Positions 1-5,103 of a DNA stretch of 5,545 nucleotides are shown piece by piece (positions within the stretch are counted from its first letter, which is position 1; each line of letters begins with the position of its first letter). The stretch comes from an uncultured Microcoleaceae cyanobacterium (lineage in GTDB: Bacteria; Cyanobacteriota; Cyanobacteriia; Cyanobacteriales; Microcoleaceae), in contig CALKCV010000253.1 in NCBI GenBank assembly GCA_938083405.1, positions 1-5,545 on the forward strand, written 5' to 3'. The notes beneath the pieces were generated by a model that saw nothing but the letters and a program-made list of their open reading frames with translations, ran no database searches and was not told the DNA's origin. A program made the translations under genes and the position numbers.

Positions 1-627
1 GGCCCAGCGAGCTAGTTCGGTGCGGTTGTGCAGACCGGTTTTGCCTAACATATTGCTAACGTGGCTTTCTATAGTCCGTTGGCTGACTTCCATCACCTTG
101 GCAATTTCTCGGTTGGCCTTACCTTTAGCGACAAATTGCACTACCTTTAATTCTGTCGGAGTTAGTTCGACGTTGCGGCGCACCTTTATAGTTGGTACGG
201 TGCTGATGCTATCCGATTTGTGGCCTATCAGTCGGGATGCCTGTTTGAGAGATGATTCTACTTGGGCTACTAATTCCTCGGGTTCAAATGGTTTCACTAA
301 GTAAACATCGGCCCCAGTATTTAAGCCTTTTACCCGGTCTTGGCTTTGACCTTTTGCAGACAAAAACAAAACTGGAATCCAGTTAGTACGAGGATCGTCT
401 CTGATATGCTCCACTAGGGTGTAGCCATCCATTCCCGGCATCATTACGTCGCATACGATTAGGTCTGGAATTTCTTTTTCGAGAATTTCTAATGCCTCCA
501 CGCCGTTTGAAGCACTTTTTACTTCGTAGCCGCGAAATTCTAAATAATCCTTAACTAGCAGTATTAGATTGGGATCGTCATCGACTAACATTAGTCGTTT
601 TTGCTTTGTCTCGTTAGTTTCTGTCAT
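1..627 (-). CDS. NarL/LuxR-family response regulator (C-terminus outside window)
   Basis: This is a DNA-binding response regulator of a two-component system. It begins at an ATG (627-625) and stays open for 209 codons to the window edge, so only the last residues are missing. The receiver domain covers about residues 11-125: acidic pocket D16-D18 (LVDDDP), phospho-acceptor D60 in CDVMMPGMDGY, the switch serine S90 in FLSAKG, and the conserved K112 in LVKPFEPEEL. After a linker (about 128-153) comes a LuxR-type helix-turn-helix at 155-209, with LTPTE, ANREIAKVMEVS and the recognition helix QRTIESHVSNMLGKTG. The kinase partner is not visible. Cyanobacterial and plastid regulators of this shape include Ycf29/Rre1, which is linked to heat-shock gene control. 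The location beside groESL makes that assignment tempting, but the sequence alone does not separate Rre1 from other NarL-type paralogues. The gene lies downstream of the ferredoxin gene on the same strand with a 248-bp gap, so it probably has its own promoter. Confidence 0.93.
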   Translation of the reverse strand, partial: MTETNETKQKRLMLVDDDPNLILLVKDYLEFRGYEVKSASNGVEALEILEKEIPDLIVCDVMMPGMDGYTLVEHIRDDPRTNWIPVLFLSAKGQSQDRVKGLNTGADVYLVKPFEPEELVAQVESSLKQASRLIGHKSDSISTVPTIKVRRNVELTPTELKVVQFVAKGKANREIAKVMEVSQRTIESHVSNMLGKTGLHNRTELARWA

Positions 628-875
628 ATCAATTTCTAGCTAATTATTTCTGCCACGAAACACCGCCGGTAAGATTCGGTGGGCCTCGGTTTTGTTTTTT
701 GACTTTATAGTTTAGATTTTAGATTTTATCCTAAATCTTCAAAGCCTAACCTTTAGATCGGGTCGGTATTAAGTAAATTTACCCTGAAAGTCAAGTTTTG
801 CCTTGTCAGTTCGACTACTTTTGATAATATAAAAAATTTGACTGTGCTGCCTAAATGTTAGAGATTAGTCAAGTT
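628..875. other. Intergenic gap between ferredoxin gene and response regulator
   Basis: These 248 bases are AT-rich and hold no convincing gene. They must contain the 3' end of the ferredoxin transcript and probably the response-regulator promoter, both read on the minus strand. TAAAAT and TATAAA hexamers occur around 704-733 on the minus strand and could serve as -10 boxes, but none has a good -35 partner. A partial direct repeat (TTTAGATTT, 711-726) is visible. No hairpin followed by a T-run was found on the minus strand. A weak CACCG/CGGTG hairpin (661-681) followed by T-rich DNA on the plus strand has no gene to terminate. Confidence 0.4.
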
Positions 876-1412
876 TTATCCTTTATTGGTTTCCTCTGCC
901 AGATCGGACGATCGCTCTTTTTTTTCCTCTCCTTTTGCCGCATATCCCTGTTTTACCAATGGCAACGGACGAACGACAAAGGCATATTCCTCTACTATTT
1001 TAGAGCCAATTAAATGTTCCTGTATTATCCGTTCTATTACCTCCGGGGTTGCCGAATGATACCAAACCCCATCGGGATAGACCGTCATAATCGGTCCCTT
1101 GTCGCAGACTCGCAAACAGTTGGCCTTGGTTCTAAAGACGCACCCCCCTTCGGCATCGGCCCGATCTAGTTTTAGTTCTTTCAGGCGCTTTTTGAGATAG
1201 TCCCACGATCTAATGCCCGCTTCTGGGTCGCAACATTTAGGTTTAGTTTGATCCGCGCAGATGAAAATATGGCGCTGGATTCGATCTAGACCCAAACATT
1301 GGACGTAATTAGCTAAGGAGTCTTTTGGTGGGGCCTCAATAGCTGATTCTTCGATGAGATTTTCCTCTTTTGGGTCTCCCTCGACGGTCGTCCCAATCTT
1401 ATTGTCCTCCAT
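876..1412 (-). CDS. Thioredoxin-like [2Fe-2S] ferredoxin domain protein
   Basis: The product is 178 aa and is probably a soluble electron carrier of the thioredoxin-fold [2Fe-2S] ferredoxin family, related in fold to NuoE and to Aquifex-type ferredoxins. Residues 1-33 are acidic and low-complexity, and the folded domain spans about 36-140. Likely cluster ligands are C52 with C60 or C61 (ICADQTKPKCC) and C99 with C103 (ANCLRVCDKGP); extra cysteines sit at C39 and C91. The segment GPIMTVYPDGVWYHSATPE (106-124) is characteristic of the family, and the C-terminus is charged. Start: the ATG at 1412-1410 is the only reasonable start, although no clear Shine-Dalgarno precedes it. It diverges from groES with about 350 bp between the two start codons. 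The partner and pathway are unknown; no hydrogenase, dehydrogenase or nitrogenase gene is in view. The family assignment is confident, the function is not. Confidence 0.9.
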   Translation of the reverse strand: MEDNKIGTTVEGDPKEENLIEESAIEAPPKDSLANYVQCLGLDRIQRHIFICADQTKPKCCDPEAGIRSWDYLKKRLKELKLDRADAEGGCVFRTKANCLRVCDKGPIMTVYPDGVWYHSATPEVIERIIQEHLIGSKIVEEYAFVVRPLPLVKQGYAAKGEEKKERSSDLAEETNKG

Positions 1413-1498
1413 AGTATTTAGGACTTAAATTTTATATATTGGCCTTTATTATTGTCCCCGATTTTGTGGCAGGCGTCAAGGTTTTCCCTAAAAGGTAA

Positions 1499-1514
1499 GT
1501 TCGGGAACCACTAC
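1499..1514 (+). promoter_or_regulatory. K-box-like element upstream of groESL
   Basis: The sequence GTTCGG-GAAC-CACTAC matches 10 of 11 fixed bases of the K-box consensus as I recall it from Synechocystis groESL1 (GTTCGG-NNAN-CCNNAC). That element was linked to light- and heat-responsive, HrcA-independent control. The only mismatch is A for C at 1510. It lies just upstream of the candidate -35 box, a sensible place for an activator site. The consensus is quoted from memory and the binding protein is not known from this window. Confidence 0.5.
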
Positions 1515-1525
1515 ACGAACACCGG

Positions 1526-1555
1526 TTGCGATCGCTTTGGCTATTTAGCTAAATT
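1526..1555 (+). promoter_or_regulatory. Candidate sigma-70 promoter of groESL
   Basis: A -35-like TTGCGA (1526-1531) is followed after 18 bases by a -10-like TAAATT (1550-1555). Each matches the consensus at four of six positions. Transcription would begin inside the CIRCE element just downstream, so bound HrcA would block the promoter, which is the usual arrangement for CIRCE-controlled groESL operons. The HIP1 octamer at 1528-1535 overlaps the -35 box. The match is moderate and the true start site is unproven. Confidence 0.4.
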
Positions 1556-1580
1556 AGCACTCATAAGGTGAGAGTGCTAA
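1554..1580 (+). promoter_or_regulatory. CIRCE operator (HrcA-binding inverted repeat)
   Basis: This is a perfect copy of the CIRCE inverted repeat: TTAGCACTC (1554-1562), a 9-base spacer, then GAGTGCTAA (1572-1580). CIRCE is bound by the heat-sensitive repressor HrcA and controls groE operons in many bacteria, including cyanobacteria. It sits 182 bases before the groES start codon. The hrcA gene is not in this window. Confidence 0.97.
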
Positions 1581-1762
1581 GAGAGGAAGTCCCAAAGGAA
1601 AATTTGAGACGACCCAACCTTAAATTATACCAAGGTCTAAAATCTCAAGCCCAACATCAAAGGCCAAATAAAAGGCCCGAAGATGTCAGCACCAACCGAA
1701 GGCCAAAGACAAAAGTCGGAGGTCGAAAAATAAGTTTAATTAATTCAGGAGGTAATCAAGGA
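1581..1762 (+). other. Long groES leader (5' untranslated region)
   Basis: About 180 bases separate CIRCE from the groES ATG. The frame of groES happens to stay open back to a GTG at 1568, which lies inside CIRCE, but the 65 residues it would add are Lys/Arg/Gln/Asn-rich, unlike any GroES, and have no ribosome-binding site, so this is read as untranslated leader. It contains three AAGGCC boxes (1660-1665, 1672-1677, 1720-1725). A weak potential RNA hairpin spans 1654-1686 (ACATC/GATGT outer stem, GGCC/GGCC inner stem). Confidence 0.6.
1747..1753 (+). promoter_or_regulatory. groES Shine-Dalgarno site
   Basis: AGGAGGT lies about 10 bases before the ATG at 1763. It is the strongest ribosome-binding site in the window and fixes the groES start at 1763 rather than at the upstream GTG 1568. 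Confidence 0.9.
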
Positions 1763-2074
1763 ATGGCCGCAGTAACTCTGAGCGTTTCCACAGTAAAACC
1801 ATTAGGCGAGCGCGTATTCGTCAAAGTCAGCGAGTCTGAAGAAAAAACCGCAGGTGGCATTCTTCTACCAGAAACCGCCAAAGAAAAACCCCAAGTCGGC
1901 GAAGTAGTTTCCGTCGGTCCTGGCAAGCGCAACGATGACGGTTCTCGCGCAGAAGTAGAAGTTAAAGTAGGCGACAAAGTTCTCTACTCGAAATATGCAG
2001 GCACCGACATCAAACTCGGTAGCGATGAATACGTCCTCCTAGCGGAAAAAGATATCTTGGCGATCGTTGGCTAA
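1763..2074 (+). CDS. groES: Co-chaperonin GroES (10-kDa chaperonin)
   Basis: GroES forms the heptameric lid of the GroEL folding chamber in the cytosol and binds GroEL in an ATP-dependent way. The 103-aa product is the standard cyanobacterial length. Visible landmarks are KPLGERVFVK near the N-terminus (12-21), the mobile loop at about 23-40 (SEEKTAGGILLPETAKEKP) with the GroEL-contacting hydrophobic tripeptide I33-L34-L35, the roof region VGPGKRNDDG (51-60), and the C-terminal core GDKVLYSKYAGTDIKLG...YVLLAEKDILAIVG. The start is set by the AGGAGGT site upstream. It is the first gene of the groESL operon, preceded by CIRCE, and should be repressed by HrcA and induced by heat. It is followed by an unusually long 277-bp spacer before groEL. 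Confidence 0.98.
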   Translation: MAAVTLSVSTVKPLGERVFVKVSESEEKTAGGILLPETAKEKPQVGEVVSVGPGKRNDDGSRAEVEVKVGDKVLYSKYAGTDIKLGSDEYVLLAEKDILAIVG

Positions 2075-2105
2075 AAAAGTCTCGGGGGGAAAACGGTAAT
2101 AATAT

Positions 2106-2138
2106 CAATTAACAATTAACAATTAACAATTAACAATT
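2106..2138 (+). repeat. Heptamer tandem array 1, (CAATTAA) x 4.7
   Basis: Four perfect CAATTAA units plus a partial CAATT unit start 31 bases after the groES stop codon, inside the groES-groEL spacer. This is a short heptanucleotide tandem repeat of a kind frequent in cyanobacterial intergenic DNA. Two related arrays occur near 4862 and 5104. Because it lies in an operon spacer it is probably transcribed. Confidence 0.95.
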
Positions 2139-2213
2139 GGGTCAAAGGCGTATAACCCCTTATTTTACTTGCTTTGCCTCTCTTGTCCTCTAGTTTTGAT
2201 AGGAGATTGTTTA

Positions 2214-2336
2214 TTGCGACTTGATATTAGCGATTTACCCTGCCGATATTACCTCAGAGTCCAAACATATTGGGATTCTCAAAGAAATTATCGGCGCTTC
2301 TGGTGTCGAAACGAACAAACAACAACGAACCACTAA
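2214..2336 (+). other. Possible 40-codon ORF in the groES-groEL spacer
   Basis: A TTG at 2214 follows an AGGAG (2201-2205) by 8 bases and opens a 40-codon frame ending at TAA 2334-2336, shortly before groEL. The predicted peptide (RLDISDLPCRYYLRVQTYW..., rich in Arg, Tyr, Trp and two Cys) matches nothing I recognise. The +1-shifted frame is also open, running from 2203 or earlier into the start of groEL (stop at 2365-2367), and reads as ordinary protein (ESKHIGILKEIIGASGVE). Either could be chance, a translational-coupling leader, or a remnant. Not supported enough to call a gene. Confidence 0.15.
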
Positions 2337-2351
2337 CAATAGAGTAAAACT

Positions 2352-3983
2352 ATGGCTAAACGCATAATCTACAACGAAAACGCACGTCGCGCCCTGGAAC
2401 GGGGCATGGACATCCTAGCCGAAGCCGTGGCAGTGACCCTCGGTCCGAAAGGCCGCAACGTCGTATTAGAGAAAAAATTCGGCGCTCCTCAAATCGTCAA
2501 CGACGGCGTAACCATCGCTAAAGAAATCGAACTAGAAGACCATGTAGAAAATACCGGAGTCTCTCTAATTCGTCAAGCCGCCTCCAAAACCAACGATGCC
2601 GCAGGTGACGGCACCACCACTGCAACGGTATTAGCCCACGCAATGGTAAAAGAAGGATTGCGCAACGTCGCTGCAGGCGCTAACCCCATCGCTCTCAAGC
2701 GCGGTATCGACAAAGCTACCGGCTTTCTGGTAGAGAAAATCGCCGAACAGGCCCGTCAAGTAGAAGATTCTAAAGCGATCGCTCAAGTAGGTACCATCTC
2801 TGCGGGTAACGACGAAGAAGTGGGCAACATGATCGCCCAAGCAATGGATAAAGTAGGCAAGGAAGGAGTCATCTCCCTAGAAGAAGGGAAGTCCATGACT
2901 ACCGAACTAGAAATCACCGAAGGGATGCGCTTCGACAAAGGCTACATCTCTCCCTACTTCGCTACCGACATGGAGCGCATGGAAGCCGTTCTCGAAGAAC
3001 CCTACTTGTTAATCACCGATAAGAAAATTACTCTGGTACAAGATTTAGTACCAGTGTTAGAGCAAGTAGCTCGTTCCGGCAAACCCCTCTTAATTCTCGC
3101 CGAAGATATCGAGAAAGAAGCTCTAGCTACTCTGGTAGTTAACCGCTTGCGCGGAGTGCTGAACGTAGCAGCCGTGAAAGCTCCCGGTTTTGGCGATCGC
3201 CGCAAAGCCATGCTCGAAGATATCGCCGTTCTCACTGGTGGCGAACTAATCACCGAGGATGCCGGTCTGAAGCTCGACAATACCAAGCTAGAAATGCTCG
3301 GTACCGCTCGCCGTATCACCCTCACCAAAGACAACACCACCATCGTCGCCGAAGGTAACGAAAAGGCAGTCAAAGCTCGTTGCGAACAGATCCGTCGCCA
3401 GATGGAAGAAAGCGACTCCAGCTACGACCAAGAGAAATTGCAAGAGCGCTTGGCTAAATTGGCCGGTGGCGTTGCGGTGATTAAGGTCGGTGCTGCTACG
3501 GAAACGGAAATGAAAGACCGCAAGCTCCGTCTGGAAGATGCCATCAACGCCACTAAGGCTGCTGTAGAAGAAGGTATCGTTCCCGGTGGCGGAACTACCT
3601 TGGCTCACCTAGCTCCCGGTTTGGAAACTTGGGCTAACGAGAAGCTCAAGGCCGAAGAGCTAACTGGTGCGTTAATTGTTTCGCGCGCTTTGCTATCTCC
3701 CCTGATGCGCATCGCCGAGAATGCCGGTCAAAATGGCGCGGTTATCGCCGAGCGCGTTAAAGAGAAAGAGTTTAACGTCGGTTTCAATGCTTCCAACAAC
3801 GAGTTTGCGGATATGTTTGAAGCTGGTATTGTTGACCCCGCTAAGGTCACTCGTTCGGCCCTGCAAAATGCTGCTTCTATTGCTGGCATGGTGCTGACCA
3901 CCGAGTGCATCGTGGTTGATAAGCCCGAACCCAAGGAAGGCGCTCCTGCTGGTGCTGGCATGGGTGGCGACTTCGATTATTAA
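2352..3983 (+). CDS. groEL: Chaperonin GroEL (60-kDa), groESL-operon copy
   Basis: GroEL forms the double-ring chamber in which unfolded proteins fold with ATP and GroES. The 543-aa product is full length. The equatorial ATP site is intact: TLGPKGRNVVLE (29-40), DGVTIAKEIELED (51-63), NDAAGDGTTTATVLA (81-95) with the Mg/ATP aspartate D86, and the hydrolytic aspartate D396 in RLEDAINATKAAVEEG. The chaperonin signature AAVEEGIVPGGG spans 403-414. The apical domain (about 190-375) contains the conserved YISPYFATDMERM, PLLILAEDIE and VAAVKAPGFGDRRKAMLEDIA blocks. The C-terminus is NAASIAGMVLTTECIVVDKPE, then a short tail ending GGDFDY without the long GGM repeat of E. coli GroEL. This is the copy paired with groES; cyanobacteria usually carry a second, solitary groEL elsewhere. 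The ATG at 2352 starts the canonical MAKRI N-terminus; only a weak ribosome site precedes it (AGAGTAA). It is co-transcribed with groES under CIRCE, presumably. Confidence 0.99.
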   Translation: MAKRIIYNENARRALERGMDILAEAVAVTLGPKGRNVVLEKKFGAPQIVNDGVTIAKEIELEDHVENTGVSLIRQAASKTNDAAGDGTTTATVLAHAMVKEGLRNVAAGANPIALKRGIDKATGFLVEKIAEQARQVEDSKAIAQVGTISAGNDEEVGNMIAQAMDKVGKEGVISLEEGKSMTTELEITEGMRFDKGYISPYFATDMERMEAVLEEPYLLITDKKITLVQDLVPVLEQVARSGKPLLILAEDIEKEALATLVVNRLRGVLNVAAVKAPGFGDRRKAMLEDIAVLTGGELITEDAGLKLDNTKLEMLGTARRITLTKDNTTIVAEGNEKAVKARCEQIRRQMEESDSSYDQEKLQERLAKLAGGVAVIKVGAATETEMKDRKLRLEDAINATKAAVEEGIVPGGGTTLAHLAPGLETWANEKLKAEELTGALIVSRALLSPLMRIAENAGQNGAVIAERVKEKEFNVGFNASNNEFADMFEAGIVDPAKVTRSALQNAASIAGMVLTTECIVVDKPEPKEGAPAGAGMGGDFDY

Positions 3984-4001
3984 TCCGGTCGGTTAGTTCC
4001 A

Positions 4002-4022
4002 GGGCAACTTTAACGGTTGCCC
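4002..4022 (+). other. Stem-loop after groEL stop codon
   Basis: GGGCAAC (4002-4008) pairs with GTTGCCC (4016-4022) around a 7-base loop, 18 bases after the groEL stop. No T-run follows, so it is not itself a terminator. In the groEL mRNA it would sit just 5' of the true terminator hairpin and may protect the 3' end. Confidence 0.55.
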
Positions 4023-4027
4023 GATGG

Positions 4028-4066
4028 AAAATGGGGGTAGGTTTGAAAACCTATCCCCATTTTTTT
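4028..4066 (+). terminator. Rho-independent terminator of groESL
   Basis: The arm AAAATGGGGGTAGGT (4028-4042) pairs with ACCTATCCCCATTTT (4049-4063), a 15-bp stem with a single G-U wobble and a 6-base loop, and it runs straight into seven T residues (4060-4066). It ends the groESL transcript about 45 bases after the groEL stop. On the opposite strand only four T residues follow the stem, so it would be a weaker terminator for transcripts coming from the SH3b gene. Confidence 0.95.
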
Positions 4067-4121
4067 GTTTCCCTTCCGAACAGACGAGACTAAAATTGCG
4101 GGTAAACTTAGGAATGCTAGC

Positions 4122-4181
4122 TTGTAGTAATCGCGCTCCGCGATTCATATTTCTAAATCGCTAAAGCGATTACGTTAGAAC
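4122..4181. repeat. Double-hairpin repeat, copy 1
   Basis: A 45-bp core (4128-4172) is shared with copy 2 at 4951-4995 at 43 of 45 positions, in the same orientation. The core is two tandem palindromes with the same stem: AATCGC-GCTCC-GCGATT (4129-4145) and AATCGC-TAAA-GCGATT (4156-4171). The core ends are inverted repeats (TAATCGC/GCGATTA). The immediate flanks, TTGTAG on the left and CGTTAGAAC on the right, also recur beside copy 2, but there as reverse complements on swapped sides. It lies between the groEL terminator and the stop codon of the SH3b gene, so it forms the 3' end of the minus-strand transcript. It resembles REP/MITE-type non-autonomous elements; no transposase is near. Confidence 0.9.
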
Positions 4182-4190
4182 GCTGTTCTA
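4176..4190. repeat. Small palindrome over the SH3b gene stop codon
   Basis: TAGAAC-GCT-GTTCTA is a 6-bp perfect inverted repeat with a 3-base loop. On the minus strand its first three bases are the TAG stop codon of the SH3b gene, so the stop sits in a potential hairpin. It shares TAGAAC with the flank of repeat copy 1, which suggests that the repeat insertion shaped this gene end. Confidence 0.7.
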
Positions 4191-4841
4191 TCGACACATA
4201 ACCAAAGTACCGGCGGAAATAAAGCCGGATGCTGGAGCAGTTATTTGCACCCAATTACGTCTTTCTCTATTATCAAGATCCGGTATCAATTGATAATTGG
4301 GAACCAGCAAAACTTGGTTCCCACTAGATACTCCTGCGACCCGCGCGGAATTTGTCGAAGCACTCGCCCTAACTACTACTCCTCTAGGTGCGGCAGAGCG
4401 ATCGACGCGACGGCATAGCGGGTTCCTACTTAAATCGCCAGGGTTTGGAGGTGGCGTACCAACTCCACCACTGCAATTAATCAAAGCTGTCTCGTTACCG
4501 GGAAAGCCTCTGGCAACATATCCGGCCAAGGGAAATGTAATTTGCGTCCAAGTTCGACCTGCGGGGCCTCTGATGTTTCTAAAAGGCTCTGCTAGGGTGA
4601 CTTGTTGGTTAAAGGTAAGATTGCCTAGTATTGGGGAATTGGGACTGGGTCTCTCGTGAACTGTTAAACCTTGGGGAGTCGCTACCTGCTGGCAGAGATT
4701 GCCGAAATTCTGCGCTATCTGCAAAGGCGGTCTTGCTGTCGTTCCAGTGGCGATCGCCCCCGCATCTTTAACGCTCCCAAAAGCGATCGCTACTAAAGCA
4801 AACAAAGCTAAAGATTTATTCCTTCTACGGTTTTGGTTCAT
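4188..4841 (-). CDS. Secreted protein with two SH3b-like repeats
   Basis: The product is 217 aa. An N-terminal signal peptide is clear: basic MNQNRRRNKS, a hydrophobic stretch (LALFALVAIAFGS, 11-23) and a probable cleavage after AGA at residue 29, so it acts outside the cytoplasmic membrane. Two tandem units follow, each resembling bacterial SH3 (SH3b) domains: unit 1 (about 49-123; LTVHERPSPNSPILGNL..., WTQITFPLAGYVARG) and unit 2 (about 142-216; VVVRASASTNSARVAGV..., WVQITAPASGFISAG). Each is bounded by a cysteine pair, C50/C123 and C143/C216, both exactly 73 residues apart, suggesting one disulfide per unit. A Pro/Gly-rich linker (about 124-140) joins them. SH3b domains often bind peptidoglycan, but no enzymatic domain is present and the ligand is unknown. 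Start: the ATG at 4841-4839 is preceded by GGAG about 11 bases upstream and begins the signal peptide; a TTG further upstream lies in repeat DNA. It converges on groEL. Confidence 0.85.
   Translation of the reverse strand: MNQNRRRNKSLALFALVAIAFGSVKDAGAIATGTTARPPLQIAQNFGNLCQQVATPQGLTVHERPSPNSPILGNLTFNQQVTLAEPFRNIRGPAGRTWTQITFPLAGYVARGFPGNETALINCSGGVGTPPPNPGDLSRNPLCRRVDRSAAPRGVVVRASASTNSARVAGVSSGNQVLLVPNYQLIPDLDNRERRNWVQITAPASGFISAGTLVMCR
4750..4790. repeat. Two HIP1 octamers in the signal-peptide region
   Basis: GCGATCGC occurs at 4750-4757 and again at 4783-4790. HIP1 is a very over-represented palindrome in many cyanobacterial genomes. The two copies lie inside the region encoding the signal peptide of the SH3b protein. 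Three other copies are at 1528-1535 (groES promoter), 2775-2782 and 3193-3200 (within groEL). Confidence 0.9.
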
Positions 4842-4861
4842 TTTTTTCTCATCTCCAAAAA

Positions 4862-4901
4862 CAATTAACAATTAACAATTAATAATTAATAATTAATAAT
4901 T
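4862..4901 (+). repeat. Heptamer tandem array 2, mixed CAATTAA/TAATTAA
   Basis: Three CAATTAA units are followed by two TAATTAA units and a partial TAATT, keeping a strict 7-base period. The array begins 20 bases upstream of the SH3b start codon, just beyond its ribosome-binding site, so it is in the 5' leader or promoter of that gene. The switch from C to T at one unit position along the array suggests unit-by-unit duplication after a point change. Confidence 0.93.
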
Positions 4902-4933
4902 GTTGGTTACAGCCTTTGGTAGTGGTAAAGATG

Positions 4934-5027
4934 TAGTGACAGTTCTAACGTAATCGCGCTCCGCGATCGATATTTCTAAATCGCTAAAGCGATTACTACA
5001 ACAGTATATTTTGACGTTAGAACACTA
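4934..5027. repeat. Double-hairpin repeat, copy 2, inside a larger inverted repeat
   Basis: The 45-bp core at 4951-4995 matches copy 1 except at two adjacent positions (TC in copy 1, CG in copy 2, at 4968-4969). It is preceded by GTTCTAACG (4942-4950) and followed by CTACAA (4996-5001). A second CGTTAGAAC at 5015-5023 pairs with the left GTTCTAACG. Including neighbouring bases, the ends TAGTG(ACAG)TTCTAACG and CGTTAGAACACTA form 13-bp terminal inverted repeats with a 4-base insertion in the left arm, giving an element of about 94 bp. No clear target-site duplication is seen. It lies in the pheS-SH3b intergenic region, upstream of the SH3b gene. Confidence 0.85.
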
Positions 5028-5103
5028 CTTGTGACCCACCACCTATCCCTGGAACCAAGAATGACTACCGGATTTCGGGGTTTTTGGCGGGAGCGAAATG
5101 CCA

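Noticed and set aside
20..304. 94-codon plus-strand ORF opposite the response regulator
   Set aside because: It is antisense to a clear receiver/HTH protein and has no recognisable domain or ribosome site.
1495..1514. NtcA-type GTA-N8-TAC site in the groES upstream region
   Set aside because: GTA at 1495 and TAC at 1512 are 14 bases apart, not 8, so the spacing does not fit.
1568..1762. N-terminal extension of GroES from GTG 1568, giving a 168-aa protein
   Set aside because: The start lies inside the CIRCE operator with no ribosome site; the added residues are low-complexity and basic; a strong AGGAGGT precedes the ATG at 1763, which yields the normal 103-aa GroES.
3002..3961. Several minus-strand ORFs of 77-123 codons opposite groEL
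   Set aside because: They are antisense frames of a highly conserved gene with no recognisable protein features, and they overlap each other.
4842..4871. Ten-residue longer start (TTG 4871) for the SH3b protein
   Set aside because: The TTG is in the heptamer array, and the extension would place charged residues before a normal signal peptide; the ATG at 4841 has a GGAG upstream and starts the signal peptide properly.
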